Origin: JBJMLO01 sp045805265
Lineage (GTDB): Bacteria; Actinomycetota; UBA4738; JACQTL01
DNA length: 64,000 nt
Assembly: GCA_045805265.1 (NCBI GenBank)
Contig: JBJMLO010000020.1
Coordinates: 1-64,000 of the forward strand
Direction of reading: 5' to 3'
Below are positions 53,725 to 61,433 of this stretch, piece by piece (position 1 is the stretch's first letter; each line of letters opens with the position of its first letter). The position numbers and the translations under genes are program-made. The notes under the pieces were generated by a model. The model made no database searches. It had not been told where the DNA came from and was given only the letters and a program-made list of their open reading frames with translations.

Positions 53725-54330
53725 CTAGACGGTGAATTGCCCCGGCGCGGGCTGCTGCTGGGGCGGGGGCCATTGCCCGGGGGGTGCGGAGCCCTGGAAC
53801 CACCGCGCGTTCCGGGCCAGCGCGACCAGGACGAACAGGTAGACCCCGACGAAGATCAGCCCGAAGACGATCCCGCCGGGCCTCGGCCCCGAGTGCGTGA
53901 CGAAGGTGTTCCCGTCGAACGTGGTCCGGTCCTCGGAGGAGATCGAGCCCAGCACCGACAGCGCCGAGAAGAGGACGCCGAGCGACGCAAAGACGATGCC
54001 CACGATCCGCCACCCGTTGTGCAGCGCCAGCACCTTCGCCCCGGCGACGATCTCGAAGACCGCGTACACGATGACGACGGCGCCGACGACGGCGACCGCG
54101 GTGCCCACCGAGCTGAACGGTCCGAAGCTCCGGCCGGTCACGGCGAGCCCCGCGACCAGGAACAGCAGGCCGAACAGCGCGGCCAGCGATCCGGCCACGA
54201 TGAGGAGCACGCCGGCCGCGGTCACGGATCCCGGGCGCGCGGGTCGCCCGTACGGGATGCCCGGGCCCTGCGTCGAGGGGTAGCCCTGGCCGGGCGGTGG
54301 TGGCAGGCCGGAACCGGGGTGCTGTTGCAT
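53725..54330 (-). CDS. small membrane protein with proline-rich ends
   Basis: 201 residues: a Pro/Gly-rich N-terminus (PGSGLPPPPGQGYPSTQGPG), four membrane helices (AAGVLLIVAGSLAALFGLLF, VGTAVAVVGAVVIVYAVFEI, IVGIVFASLGVLFSALSVL, IVFGLIFVGVYLFVLVAL) and a Pro/Gln tail ending APGQFTV. The neighbour at 54406 ends in the same way. TAGTGT nine bases upstream of the ATG suggests a near-leaderless start. Function unknown. Confidence 0.6.
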   Translation of the reverse strand: MQQHPGSGLPPPPGQGYPSTQGPGIPYGRPARPGSVTAAGVLLIVAGSLAALFGLLFLVAGLAVTGRSFGPFSSVGTAVAVVGAVVIVYAVFEIVAGAKVLALHNGWRIVGIVFASLGVLFSALSVLGSISSEDRTTFDGNTFVTHSGPRPGGIVFGLIFVGVYLFVLVALARNARWFQGSAPPGQWPPPQQQPAPGQFTV

Positions 54331-54339
54331 GGCGAGCGA

Positions 54340-54345
54340 ACACTA
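54340..54345 (-). promoter_or_regulatory. -10 element TAGTGT for the membrane protein gene
   Basis: TAGTGT on the minus strand ends nine bases before the ATG at 54330, with no SD between. Confidence 0.4.
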
Positions 54346-54405
54346 GCCGGGCGGGTCCGGCCACTCAAGGCCCTGGGGGGGCCCAGCCGGCGATGGCCCG
54401 ACCGG

Positions 54406-54957
54406 CTATTCGGTGAACTGGCCGGGCTGCGCCGGCGGCTGCTGGGGCGGCTGTCCCGGCGGCTGCTGGGGCGGCAGCCCGGGCGGCTGCTGCTGGGGCG
54501 CGCCGGGCTGCGCCTGGGCGGGCGGCGGCCACTGGGACTGGCTGACCGGAGGAAGGACGCTCGGGCCCTGGGCAGCGAGGTAGCGGTTCCAGATCCGGTT
54601 CAGGTGCTCCTGCTGGTAGGGCGAGTCCAGGCGGGCCACGAAGAACAGCAGGAGCCCGACCCCCGGCGAGATCGTGTCCTGGAGCCCGGCGTGCTCCTGC
54701 ATCCGGCGGATGCGCTTGCCCGTGTTCAGGATCGAGACGATGGGTGGGATGAGCAGGAGGATCCATCCGAGCAGGACGGCCAGCACCGAGATGCCCGGCT
54801 TGATCGTGTCGTCCCCCAGATAGTCGCGGGCTTCCTTGTTGATCTTGTAATACCAGACGTAGAAGTAGATCCCGATAGTGACGAGCGAGAGGAGCCACAC
54901 CGCGATGGGTCCGCGCTTCTTGAACTCCCGGTCTCCGATCCGCACGATCTCGGCCAT
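54406..54957 (-). CDS. DUF4234 membrane protein with proline-rich tail
   Basis: 183 residues. ATG at 54957 with GGGAGGGTGACG. A DUF4234-type core has RGPIAVWLLSLVTIGIYFYVWYYKINKEARD and ISVLAVLLGWILLLIPPIVSI, then GVGLLLFFVARL with YQQEHLNRIW, followed by a Gln/Pro-rich tail ending QPGQFTE. DUF4234 proteins are uncharacterised membrane proteins. The tail is shared with the protein at 53725-54330. Confidence 0.7.
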   Translation of the reverse strand: MAEIVRIGDREFKKRGPIAVWLLSLVTIGIYFYVWYYKINKEARDYLGDDTIKPGISVLAVLLGWILLLIPPIVSILNTGKRIRRMQEHAGLQDTISPGVGLLLFFVARLDSPYQQEHLNRIWNRYLAAQGPSVLPPVSQSQWPPPAQAQPGAPQQQPPGLPPQQPPGQPPQQPPAQPGQFTE

Positions 54958-54985
54958 CGTCACCCTCCCAATTGCGGTCCGGACG

Positions 54986-54991
54986 AGTCTA
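54986..54991 (-). promoter_or_regulatory. -10 element TAGACT for the DUF4234 gene
   Basis: TAGACT on the minus strand, 28 bases before the ATG, with a good SD in the leader. Confidence 0.45.
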
Positions 54992-55022
54992 GTGGGTGTG
55001 CCGGGCTCGAGCGGCCGATCGG

Positions 55023-55946
55023 TCAGATCCCGGCGGGGCGCGGGAGGAGGCCGGCGCCCTCGATGACCCGGCGCACCGACTCCTCCTTGCCCAGGCCCAT
55101 CACGTGGACGCCGGCGATGCCCTCGATCTCCCGGAGGCGCCGGACGATCTCGACCGACAGCTCGACGCCGGCGGCCGCGGCGCGGTCGTCCCCGGCGGCT
55201 TCCAGGCGCTCGATCACCGCGTCCGGCACGATCACGCCGGGCAGGTGATCGCGCATGTAGCGGGCCGATCCGGGCCCCCGCGGCGGAGCCACACCGGCGA
55301 GGACGAACGTCCGGTCGAAGATGCCCCGGGGGCGCGCGGCGTCGGCCCATTCCCCGAAGGCATCGACGTCGTACACGATCTGGGTCTGGACGAAGTCCGC
55401 GCCCGCGTCGACCTTCTGCTCGAGGCGGGCAGGGTCGTAGTCCGGGGCCAGCGGCAGGTCGGCGACCCCGATGAAGAACCGCGGCGCGGGTGTGAGCTGC
55501 TGGCCGGCCAGCGCCGTGCCGTCGGACCGCAGCGAGGCCGCGAGCCGGATCAGCGCCAGCACGTCGAGATCGAACACGCCCCGCGCCTCCGGGTGGTCAC
55601 CCAGGCTCGTCGGGTCGCCGGAGAGGCACAGCACGCTGCGGGCGCCGAGGGCCCAGCCGCCCAGGAGATCGCTGGTCAGGCCGAGGCGGTTGCGATCCCG
55701 GCAGGTGAGCTGGATCACCGGTTCCAGGCCGGCTTCGGCGACCATGGCCGAGCCCGCTACCGGCGTCATGTGCACGGACCCCGTGGGGTTGTCGGTGACG
55801 TTGACGGCGTCCGCATAGCCGACCAGCGCGCGGGCCTGCTCGGTCACCGCCCGGCCGTCCGCCGATCGGGGCGGTACCACCTCCGCGGTCACGGCGAACT
55901 TCCCGGAGTGCAGGATCCGCTCCAGCCGGGCGTCCGAGCGGATCAC
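55023..55946 (-). CDS. metF: methylenetetrahydrofolate reductase
   Basis: 307 residues, TIM barrel of the MTHFR family: VTAEVVPPRSADGRAV (with the conserved Glu), NVTDNPTGSVHM, QLTCRDRNR, VLCLSGDP and QTQIVYD. It reduces methylene-THF to methyl-THF for methionine synthesis. GTG start; 34 bases downstream of folD on the same strand, so probably one operon. Confidence 0.9.
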   Translation of the reverse strand: MIRSDARLERILHSGKFAVTAEVVPPRSADGRAVTEQARALVGYADAVNVTDNPTGSVHMTPVAGSAMVAEAGLEPVIQLTCRDRNRLGLTSDLLGGWALGARSVLCLSGDPTSLGDHPEARGVFDLDVLALIRLAASLRSDGTALAGQQLTPAPRFFIGVADLPLAPDYDPARLEQKVDAGADFVQTQIVYDVDAFGEWADAARPRGIFDRTFVLAGVAPPRGPGSARYMRDHLPGVIVPDAVIERLEAAGDDRAAAAGVELSVEIVRRLREIEGIAGVHVMGLGKEESVRRVIEGAGLLPRPAGI

Positions 55947-55980
55947 GGACGGGGTCCGTACGGCGGGGTCCGGCCCGTGG

Positions 55981-56847
55981 TCATCCCGCCGCCCTCCGCT
56001 CCGCCGCGGCCAGCGTGTTCACCAGAAGCATGGCGCGCGTCATCGGCCCCACCCCGCCGGGCACCGGCGTGATGGCCCCGGCCATCTCCGCGACCTCCTC
56101 GAACGCCACGTCGCCGGCCAGCTTGCCGTTGGCCCCGCGGTTCGTGCCGACGTCGACCACGGTGGCGCCCGGCTTCACCATGTCCGCCGTGACCATGCCG
56201 ATGCGCCCCGCGGCCGCCACCAGGACGTCCGCCCGGCGGGTGTGGCCGGCCAGGTCCCGGGTGCCCGTGTGGCACAGCGTGACCGTGGCGTTCCCCCGAG
56301 GCGACTTCTGCGCGAGCATGATCGACAGCGGCATCCCCACCAGCCCCCCGCGGCCGACGATCACGACCTCGGCCCCCACGGTCGAGATCCCGCTTCGCAC
56401 CAGCAGCTCCACGATCCCGGAGGGGGTGGCCGGCAGGAACGAGGGCTCCCCCCGGACCATCAGACCGACGTTCACCGGATGCAGCCCGTCGACGTCTTTG
56501 GACGGGTCGATGGCCATCTGCACGGCCAGCTCGTCGATGTGGGCCGGAAGGGGGAGCTGGACGATGATCCCCGACGTGCCGGGGTCGGCATTCAGCCGGG
56601 CGATCTCGGCCAGGAGGGCGTCCTGGGGAGTGTCGGCCGGCAGCTCCACCCGCTCGGATTCGATCCCCACCTCCGCGCAGTCCTTCTGCTTGGCGGTGAC
56701 GTAGACGCGCGATGCCGGGTCGTCGCCCACCAGCACGGCGGCCAGACCGGGTGGCCGGCCCCCGGCCACCAGCGCCCGGACGCGCTCGGCCACCTCGGCG
56801 CGGATGTCCGCCGCCACGGCCTTCCCGTCGATGATCCGTGCACTCAC
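55981..56847 (-). CDS. folD: methylene-THF dehydrogenase/cyclohydrolase FolD
   Basis: 288 residues. Substrate motif Y49-x-x-x-K53 in SRVYVTAKQKDCAEVG, QLPLPAHID, DVDGLHPVNVG and the NADP-binding VVIVGRGGLVGMPLSIML. It interconverts methylene-, methenyl- and formyl-THF, feeding PurN, PurH and MetF. GTG start at 56847, 20 bases after the PIN gene; a -10 TAGGAT starts within that gene's stop codon. Confidence 0.93.
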   Translation of the reverse strand: MSARIIDGKAVAADIRAEVAERVRALVAGGRPPGLAAVLVGDDPASRVYVTAKQKDCAEVGIESERVELPADTPQDALLAEIARLNADPGTSGIIVQLPLPAHIDELAVQMAIDPSKDVDGLHPVNVGLMVRGEPSFLPATPSGIVELLVRSGISTVGAEVVIVGRGGLVGMPLSIMLAQKSPRGNATVTLCHTGTRDLAGHTRRADVLVAAAGRIGMVTADMVKPGATVVDVGTNRGANGKLAGDVAFEEVAEMAGAITPVPGGVGPMTRAMLLVNTLAAAERRAAG

Positions 56848-56864
56848 CCTGTCACCGGTGGCGC

Positions 56865-56870
56865 ATCCTA
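56865..56870 (-). promoter_or_regulatory. -10 element TAGGAT for folD
   Basis: TAGGAT on the minus strand begins with the TAG stop of the PIN-domain gene and lies 17 bases before the folD GTG, giving folD its own transcript. Confidence 0.4.
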
Positions 56871-57356
56871 CGGGCCTGGGGGCGGCGGCGGCGAGCGATG
56901 CTCGGCGAGCGTGGCGAGGACCTGCCGGAGACGTCGGAGAAATGCCCCCGGCGCCTCCACGACGATGAGCCCGCCGGAGGGACGGAAGTCCCTCGTGTTG
57001 AACGTGACCAGAGTTTCGCAACCCGCCAGCACGGCGGCAGCGAGGATCGGGGCGTCCTTCGGATGGGCCTGATCTCCGTACGGGCGCACGGCCGCGGCCG
57101 GCGGAACGGGGACAACGGCACAAGCCGCTTCGATGAGCTCCCGGAATGCCGGCAGCGCCGGAGGAATCTTCCTTGCGATGTTCCGCTCGGCCTCCGCCGA
57201 GGCCTGGGCCGACGTGATCCCATGGATGACCCCGAGCTCCGACAGGCGCAGGAGCACGTGACTCGCCCCCGATGTCGATGCCGAGCCCGCAATGAGGAGG
57301 TCGGCATCCAGGAAGACGCGAGGCGGAGTGGCTGGGCCCCCCTCAGGTTCGGCCAC
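56868..57356 (-). CDS. PIN-domain toxin (VapC-like)
   Basis: 162 residues, PIN fold: the first acidic residue in VFLDADLLIAG, Glu in SAEAERNIA and the later acidic pair in HPKDAPILAAAVLAG and TFNTRDF. PIN proteins cut RNA using Mg2+. It overlaps the end of the AbrB-type gene by 14 bases. The length is slightly above that of typical VapC, with a Pro-rich C-terminus. Confidence 0.8.
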   Translation of the reverse strand: MAEPEGGPATPPRVFLDADLLIAGSASTSGASHVLLRLSELGVIHGITSAQASAEAERNIARKIPPALPAFRELIEAACAVVPVPPAAAVRPYGDQAHPKDAPILAAAVLAGCETLVTFNTRDFRPSGGLIVVEAPGAFLRRLRQVLATLAEHRSPPPPPGP

Positions 57357-57672
57357 GCCGAATCGGGGGCGCGCTCGGTCTGTTCGTCCCGGTGCTCGAT
57401 CGACGTGCGGGGACTCGCCCCGCCGCGCCCGCGCCGCGTCGCACTCGCCGCTCCGTTGCCGTTCCCTTCACCAGGTCTTCGACCGTCAGGCCTGCGTCGG
57501 TGCGAATGCCCTGGATCTCGGCGGCGAGCTTCGGCACGATCCCGACTCGAGGAGCGATCACGATCACGCCGTCCAGATCGACCAGGGTGACCGGGTCCCC
57601 GTCCTCCAACGCGTACCGCTCCCTCATACGGACCGGAAGGGTCAATGTCCCCCTGCCCCGAACCTGCACCAC
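57343..57672 (-). CDS. AbrB/SpoVT-family antitoxin
   Basis: 109 residues. The first 45 form a swapped-hairpin AbrB domain (QVRGRGTLTLPVRMRERYALEDGD, VTLVDLDGVIVIAP); the rest is Arg/Ser-rich and may wrap the toxin. The GTG start follows a -10 TATCGT. A perfect palindrome lies in its promoter. Confidence 0.8.
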   Translation of the reverse strand: MVQVRGRGTLTLPVRMRERYALEDGDPVTLVDLDGVIVIAPRVGIVPKLAAEIQGIRTDAGLTVEDLVKGTATERRVRRGAGAAGRVPARRSSTGTNRPSAPPIRRGRT

Positions 57673-57691
57673 CTTGGTTTCCAGGTCTCCG

Positions 57692-57720
57692 ACGATAGCA
57701 GGAATACGGAATTCCTGAAA
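57692..57720 (-). promoter_or_regulatory. toxin-antitoxin promoter with palindromic operator
   Basis: On the minus strand TTTCAG (57715-57720), a 17-base spacer and TATCGT (57692-57697). Within the spacer CAGGAAT-ACGGA-ATTCCTG (57699-57717) is a perfect inverted repeat with 7-base arms, well placed for the AbrB-like antitoxin to repress its own gene. Confidence 0.55.
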
Positions 57721-57727
57721 ACTGGAG

Positions 57728-57756
57728 GAAAACGAAAAGCCCCGGCGGATCCGGGC
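57728..57756 (-). terminator. intrinsic terminator after purH
   Basis: On the minus strand CCCGG-ATCCG-CCGGG is followed by GCTTTTCGTTTT, nine bases past the purH stop. It is the clearest U-rich terminator in the window and separates purH from the toxin-antitoxin pair. Confidence 0.6.
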
Positions 57757-57763
57757 AAGGATC

Positions 57764-59323
57764 TCAGTGACGGAAGTGGCGGCGGCCGGTGAGGACGACG
57801 GCCATGCCGTGCTCCTCGCACGCCGCGAGGACCTCGTCGTCGCGCACCGAGCCGCCGGGGTGGATCACCGCCGCCACCCCGGCCTCGGCCGCGCGGTCGA
57901 CGCCGTCGCGGAAGGGGAAGAAGGCGTCGCTGGCCATCACCGAGCCCTTGGCCCGGTCCCCTGCCTTCCGGCAGGCGATGTCGACCGAGTCGACGCGCGA
58001 CATCTGCCCGGCGCCCACGCCGACCGTCGCGCCGCCCGAGGCCAGCACGATCGCGTTCGACTTCACCGCGGCCGCGACCGTCCACGCGAACAGCAGGTCG
58101 CTCCACTCCTCCTCCGTGGGCTCGCGGGAGGAGGCCACCGCCATCTCCCCCCGCCGCTCGACCACCGCGTCGGGGTCCTGGACCAGCGCGCCGCCCGCGA
58201 CGGCTCGGATCTCGAACGGCTCGGCGACCGCCTCCCCCACCCGGACCACGCGGAGGTTGGCCTTCGAGGAGAACGTCGCCAGCGCCTCGTCGGCGAACGC
58301 CGGAGCCACCACCGCCTCGGTGAACACGCCCGCAATCGCGGCCGCGGTGGCCGCGTCGACGCTCACGTTGCACGCCACGACCCCGCCGAACGCCGACACG
58401 GGGTCGGAGACCACGGCCGCCCGGTAGGCCTCCTCCAGCGTGGCGGCGACCGCCGCCCCGCAGGGATTGTTGTGCTTCACCACGACTGCCGCCGGCGCAG
58501 GGAGCGCCCGGGCCAGCGCCACCGCCGAACTGGCATCCAGCCAGTTGTTGAACGACATCTCCTTGCCCTGCAGGACCTCCGCCCCGCCGAGCGGTCCGGC
58601 TGCCCCGGCAGCGCGGTACAGCGCCGCCCGCTGGTGGGGGTTCTCGCCGTACCGGAGGTTGCCGTCCTTCTCGAGCACGAGGAACAGCGAATCCGGCGGC
58701 TCGTCCTCTTGCTCCGCCTGCATGCGGAACCAGTCAGCGATCGCCACGTCGTAGCCGGCCACGTGGTCGAACGCCTCGGCGGCCAGCGCAAGCCGAGTCG
58801 GGCGGGACAGCCCGCCCTCCCGCCGGATCTCCGCGACGACGTCGTCATAGCGCCCCGGCGACACGACGACGGCGACCGACTCGAGGTTCTTGGCCGCCGC
58901 CCGGACGAGCGTCGGCCCCCCGATGTCGATCTGCTCGATCACCTCGTCGAACGCAGCCCCGGCGGCCACGGCCTCCCGGAAGGGATAGAGGTTCACCACG
59001 ACCAGGTCGAACGGCGCCACGGCCATCCGGCGCAGGTCCTCCACGTGCTGCGGGTTCCGCCGGTCGGCCAGGATGCCCGCGTGGACGGCCGGGTGCAGGG
59101 TTTTGACCCGCCCCCCCAGCGCCTCGGGGAACCCGGTCACGTCCGACACGTTCACCACGTCGATCCCCGCCGAGCGGATCACCTCGGCCGTCGACCCGGT
59201 CGACACGATCTCCACGCCCAGGGAGGCGAGTCCCTCGGCCAGGCCGAGCAGCCCCGACTTGTCGCTCACGGACACCAGTGCCCGCCGGACCTCCGTCACC
59301 CCCGGCCGTCCCGCGGGGCTCAC
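57764..59323 (-). CDS. purH: bifunctional AICAR transformylase/IMP cyclohydrolase
   Basis: 519 residues. N-terminal cyclohydrolase (ALVSVSDKSGLLGLAEGLASLG, STGSTAEVI, GRVKTLHPAVHAGIL) and C-terminal transformylase with the catalytic Lys/His in VKHNNPCGAA and the PFRDGVDRAAEAGVAAVIHPGGS end. Last two steps of IMP synthesis. GTG start overlaps the purN stop (GTGA). Confidence 0.95.
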   Translation of the reverse strand: MSPAGRPGVTEVRRALVSVSDKSGLLGLAEGLASLGVEIVSTGSTAEVIRSAGIDVVNVSDVTGFPEALGGRVKTLHPAVHAGILADRRNPQHVEDLRRMAVAPFDLVVVNLYPFREAVAAGAAFDEVIEQIDIGGPTLVRAAAKNLESVAVVVSPGRYDDVVAEIRREGGLSRPTRLALAAEAFDHVAGYDVAIADWFRMQAEQEDEPPDSLFLVLEKDGNLRYGENPHQRAALYRAAGAAGPLGGAEVLQGKEMSFNNWLDASSAVALARALPAPAAVVVKHNNPCGAAVAATLEEAYRAAVVSDPVSAFGGVVACNVSVDAATAAAIAGVFTEAVVAPAFADEALATFSSKANLRVVRVGEAVAEPFEIRAVAGGALVQDPDAVVERRGEMAVASSREPTEEEWSDLLFAWTVAAAVKSNAIVLASGGATVGVGAGQMSRVDSVDIACRKAGDRAKGSVMASDAFFPFRDGVDRAAEAGVAAVIHPGGSVRDDEVLAACEEHGMAVVLTGRRHFRH

Positions 59324-59973
59324 CCGCCGCGCTCCGAGACGGCGGCAGGCTCCGCCACGGTCACCCGGCGGCCCCCGACCCGGACCCGGCCCTCGGCCAC
59401 CGCCCGGACGGCGCGCGGCAGCAGGCGGTGCTCGACCTCGTGGATGCGGGCCTCGAGGGAGTCCCAGTCGTCGTCGTCCCGGATCGCCACGGGCTCCTGG
59501 AACATGATCGGGCCGTGGTCGACCTCCTCGTCGACCAGGTGCACGGTGACACCCGTAACCCTGGCCCCCCAGGCCAGGGCGTCGGCCACCGCGTGGGCCC
59601 CGGGGAAGGCGGGCAGCAGCGAGGGGTGCACGTTCAGCATGCGGCCCTCGAACCGCCGGACGAGCGCCGGCGACAGGATCCGCATGAACCCCGCCAGCGC
59701 GACGACGTCGATCCGGTGCCCCGCCAGCAGGTCCCCCAGCGCCGCGCCGTAGGCGTCGCGGCCGGTGTGCGCTCCCGGGTCCAGGAACTCGGCAGGCACC
59801 CCGCGGGACCGGGCCCGCTCCAGCGCGTACGCGTCGGCGCGGTCGCTCACGACGAGGCCGATCCGGGGCCCGGCGAATCCGTCGTCGAGCAGCGCCTGGA
59901 GGTTCGTCCCGTTCCCCGAGGCGAGGACGGCGACGCGGACGTCGGGCCGGTCGGGAGAGGTCGGGGCGTCCAC
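59320..59973 (-). CDS. purN: phosphoribosylglycinamide formyltransferase
   Basis: 217 residues. PurN motifs: VAVLASGNGTNLQALLDDG, the catalytic Asn/His in MLNVHPSLLPAFPG and the Asp in LVDEEVDHGPI. Transfers formyl from 10-formyl-THF to GAR. GTG start at 59973 with a -10 TAGCGT upstream, no SD. Confidence 0.93.
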   Translation of the reverse strand: MDAPTSPDRPDVRVAVLASGNGTNLQALLDDGFAGPRIGLVVSDRADAYALERARSRGVPAEFLDPGAHTGRDAYGAALGDLLAGHRIDVVALAGFMRILSPALVRRFEGRMLNVHPSLLPAFPGAHAVADALAWGARVTGVTVHLVDEEVDHGPIMFQEPVAIRDDDDWDSLEARIHEVEHRLLPRAVRAVAEGRVRVGGRRVTVAEPAAVSERGG

Positions 59974-59981
59974 GCCACCGG

Positions 59982-59987
59982 ACGCTA
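59982..59987 (-). promoter_or_regulatory. -10 element TAGCGT for purN-purH
   Basis: TAGCGT on the minus strand ends eight bases before the GTG of purN, so the transcript is near-leaderless. Confidence 0.4.
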
Positions 59988-60102
59988 GGATCGCCGCGCT
60001 CGCGGTGTCAACCCGCCGGGGAGTGGACGCGCCCGGCTCGGTCCTCGCACCGGCCAAGGGTACGGCACTTCTGTCCATCGGGTTCGCGATCTGGCGCGGT
60101 CG

Positions 60103-60108
60103 TACAGT
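60103..60108 (+). promoter_or_regulatory. -10 element TACAGT (leaderless zinc-finger protein)
   Basis: TACAGT is followed by six bases and the GTG start at 60115; no SD is present. Confidence 0.5.
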
Positions 60109-60114
60109 GCTCGG

Positions 60115-60744
60115 GTGTCCTCCCCCGGGCAGTCCGTGCGCGTCACCGGTCGGTGCTCCGTGCACTCCGGCAGCCCGGCCGTCGCCGTATGCGACGGGTG
60201 CGGCCGGCGCATGTGCCTGGCCTGCGCGGTTCCCGTCCGGGGGGGGACGGTGGGCGCCGAGTGCCTGGCCACCGTCCTGGGGCCGGACGCGCCGGTGGCC
60301 GATCCGGTCCCCCGCCGCCGTCCCGGCGACGTGGCCTTCGCCCTCGCCGGGCTGGGCTTTCTCGTCGCCGCGGTGGCCACGGTGGTGCCCTGGACGAATG
60401 CGCTGACCAGCAGCCACGTGCGGGGGTTCCTGGGGAGCTGGGAGCTCTCGCCGGTCTCCTGGGCGCTGCTCTCGGCGGCCACCGCGCCCCTCGGGCTGGC
60501 GGTCTGGGTCCTGGCGCGGCTCCGCCCGGCGACCCGGGTGAGCCCGATGCTGTGGCTGCTCGCCGTGGTGGGGGCCGCCGTCGTCGGGGGCGCGGTCCTG
60601 TTCCTGGCGGCACCCCCGTTCGCCACCCATCCGTTCCTCGGGCCGTGGCTGGCCATCCCCGCCGGGGGCCTCGCCGCGGCGTCCTGCGGCGTCGCGGCGG
60701 TCCGGGGCAGGTCCGCGTCCCAGGCCCCTGCATCGCTTCGTTAG
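60115..60744 (+). CDS. membrane protein with B-box-like zinc finger
   Basis: 209 residues. The N-terminus has a Cys/His cluster (C14, H17, C26, C29, C34, C37, C50) like a B-box or FYVE-type zinc finger, then four membrane helices (DVAFALAGLGFLVAAVATVV, WALLSAATAPLGLAVWVLA, MLWLLAVVGAAVVGGAVLFL, WLAIPAGGLAAASCGVAA). Function unknown. Confidence 0.6.
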   Translation: MSSPGQSVRVTGRCSVHSGSPAVAVCDGCGRRMCLACAVPVRGGTVGAECLATVLGPDAPVADPVPRRRPGDVAFALAGLGFLVAAVATVVPWTNALTSSHVRGFLGSWELSPVSWALLSAATAPLGLAVWVLARLRPATRVSPMLWLLAVVGAAVVGGAVLFLAAPPFATHPFLGPWLAIPAGGLAAASCGVAAVRGRSASQAPASLR

Positions 60745-60773
60745 TTGACTGGGGCTCCCGAGCAGCGTGTAAT
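60745..60773 (+). promoter_or_regulatory. promoter TTGACT-N17-TGTAAT
   Basis: A near-consensus -35 (60745-60750) directly follows the stop of the previous gene; 17 bases later TGTAAT (60768-60773). It drives the gene at 60847, which has AAAGGAG before its ATG. Confidence 0.55.
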
Positions 60774-60846
60774 TACCCCCGGCCGGGCCCACGCAGGCCG
60801 GACGGCCATGCCGAGCGCCCGTGGCCCGGGCGGAAAGGAGTGATCC

Positions 60847-61356
60847 ATGGCGCAACAGCGCCCCGGGGGCTTCGACATGTCGAAGTACTCGACGGGAACC
60901 AAGATCGTGGTCATCGCGGCCGCGGTGGCATTCCTCAACGCGTTGATCCCCTGGTGGCAGCACGCGAAGTTCTGTGCCGGACCTTTCTGCGCCAGCGCGA
61001 GCCGGAGCGCCCTCGGGGGCGACGCCTCGTGGGCGGGCCTCCTGATGTTCCTGCTGCTGATCGTGCTGCTGGCATACGAGATCGCGAACGCGCTGGGAGC
61101 GACGCGAAACGTGAAACTGCCGATGCCGGCCAACCAGGTCAGCCTCATCCTGGCGGGCGCGGTGGTGTTCTTCGGGCTGCTGAAGTTCTTCCTGGCGCTC
61201 AGCCACGTGTTCATCGGGGCGTTCGTCGGGCTGATCTGCCTGATCGCGATCGGGTACGGCGCGTACATGAGGTACCAGGAGCCGGCGACGACGGGGCCGC
61301 CGCCCGCGACCGGGCCGCCGCCTCCTCCGAGCAGCGGCGGCGGGTTCACCGCCTGA
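60847..61356 (+). CDS. four-helix membrane protein with proline-rich tail
   Basis: 169 residues: helices around IVVIAAAVAFLNALIPWW, SWAGLLMFLLLIVLLAYEI, QVSLILAGAVVFFGLLKFFLAL and HVFIGAFVGLICLIAIGYGAY, a Pro/Gly tail ending GGGFTA. A Cys pair (CAGPFC) lies in the first loop. Followed by a strong hairpin terminator. Function unknown. Confidence 0.6.
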   Translation: MAQQRPGGFDMSKYSTGTKIVVIAAAVAFLNALIPWWQHAKFCAGPFCASASRSALGGDASWAGLLMFLLLIVLLAYEIANALGATRNVKLPMPANQVSLILAGAVVFFGLLKFFLALSHVFIGAFVGLICLIAIGYGAYMRYQEPATTGPPPATGPPPPPSSGGGFTA

Positions 61357-61376
61357 GTCGGTAGGATCCGACGACG

Positions 61377-61396
61377 GGCCCGGCTCCGGCCGGGCC
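61377..61396 (+). terminator. hairpin terminator after the membrane-protein gene
   Basis: GGCCCGGC (61377-61384) and GCCGGGCC (61389-61396) pair completely around a TCCG loop, followed by TTCGTCGTTCC. The tail is the same as at 22866-22876. Confidence 0.65.
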
Positions 61397-61423
61397 TTCG
61401 TCGTTCCCGGGCCGGTGAGCGAG

Positions 61424-61429
61424 TAGGCT
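61424..61429 (+). promoter_or_regulatory. -10 element TAGGCT
   Basis: TAGGCT is four bases before the GTG start at 61434, without an SD. Confidence 0.4.
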
Positions 61430-61433
61430 CGCC

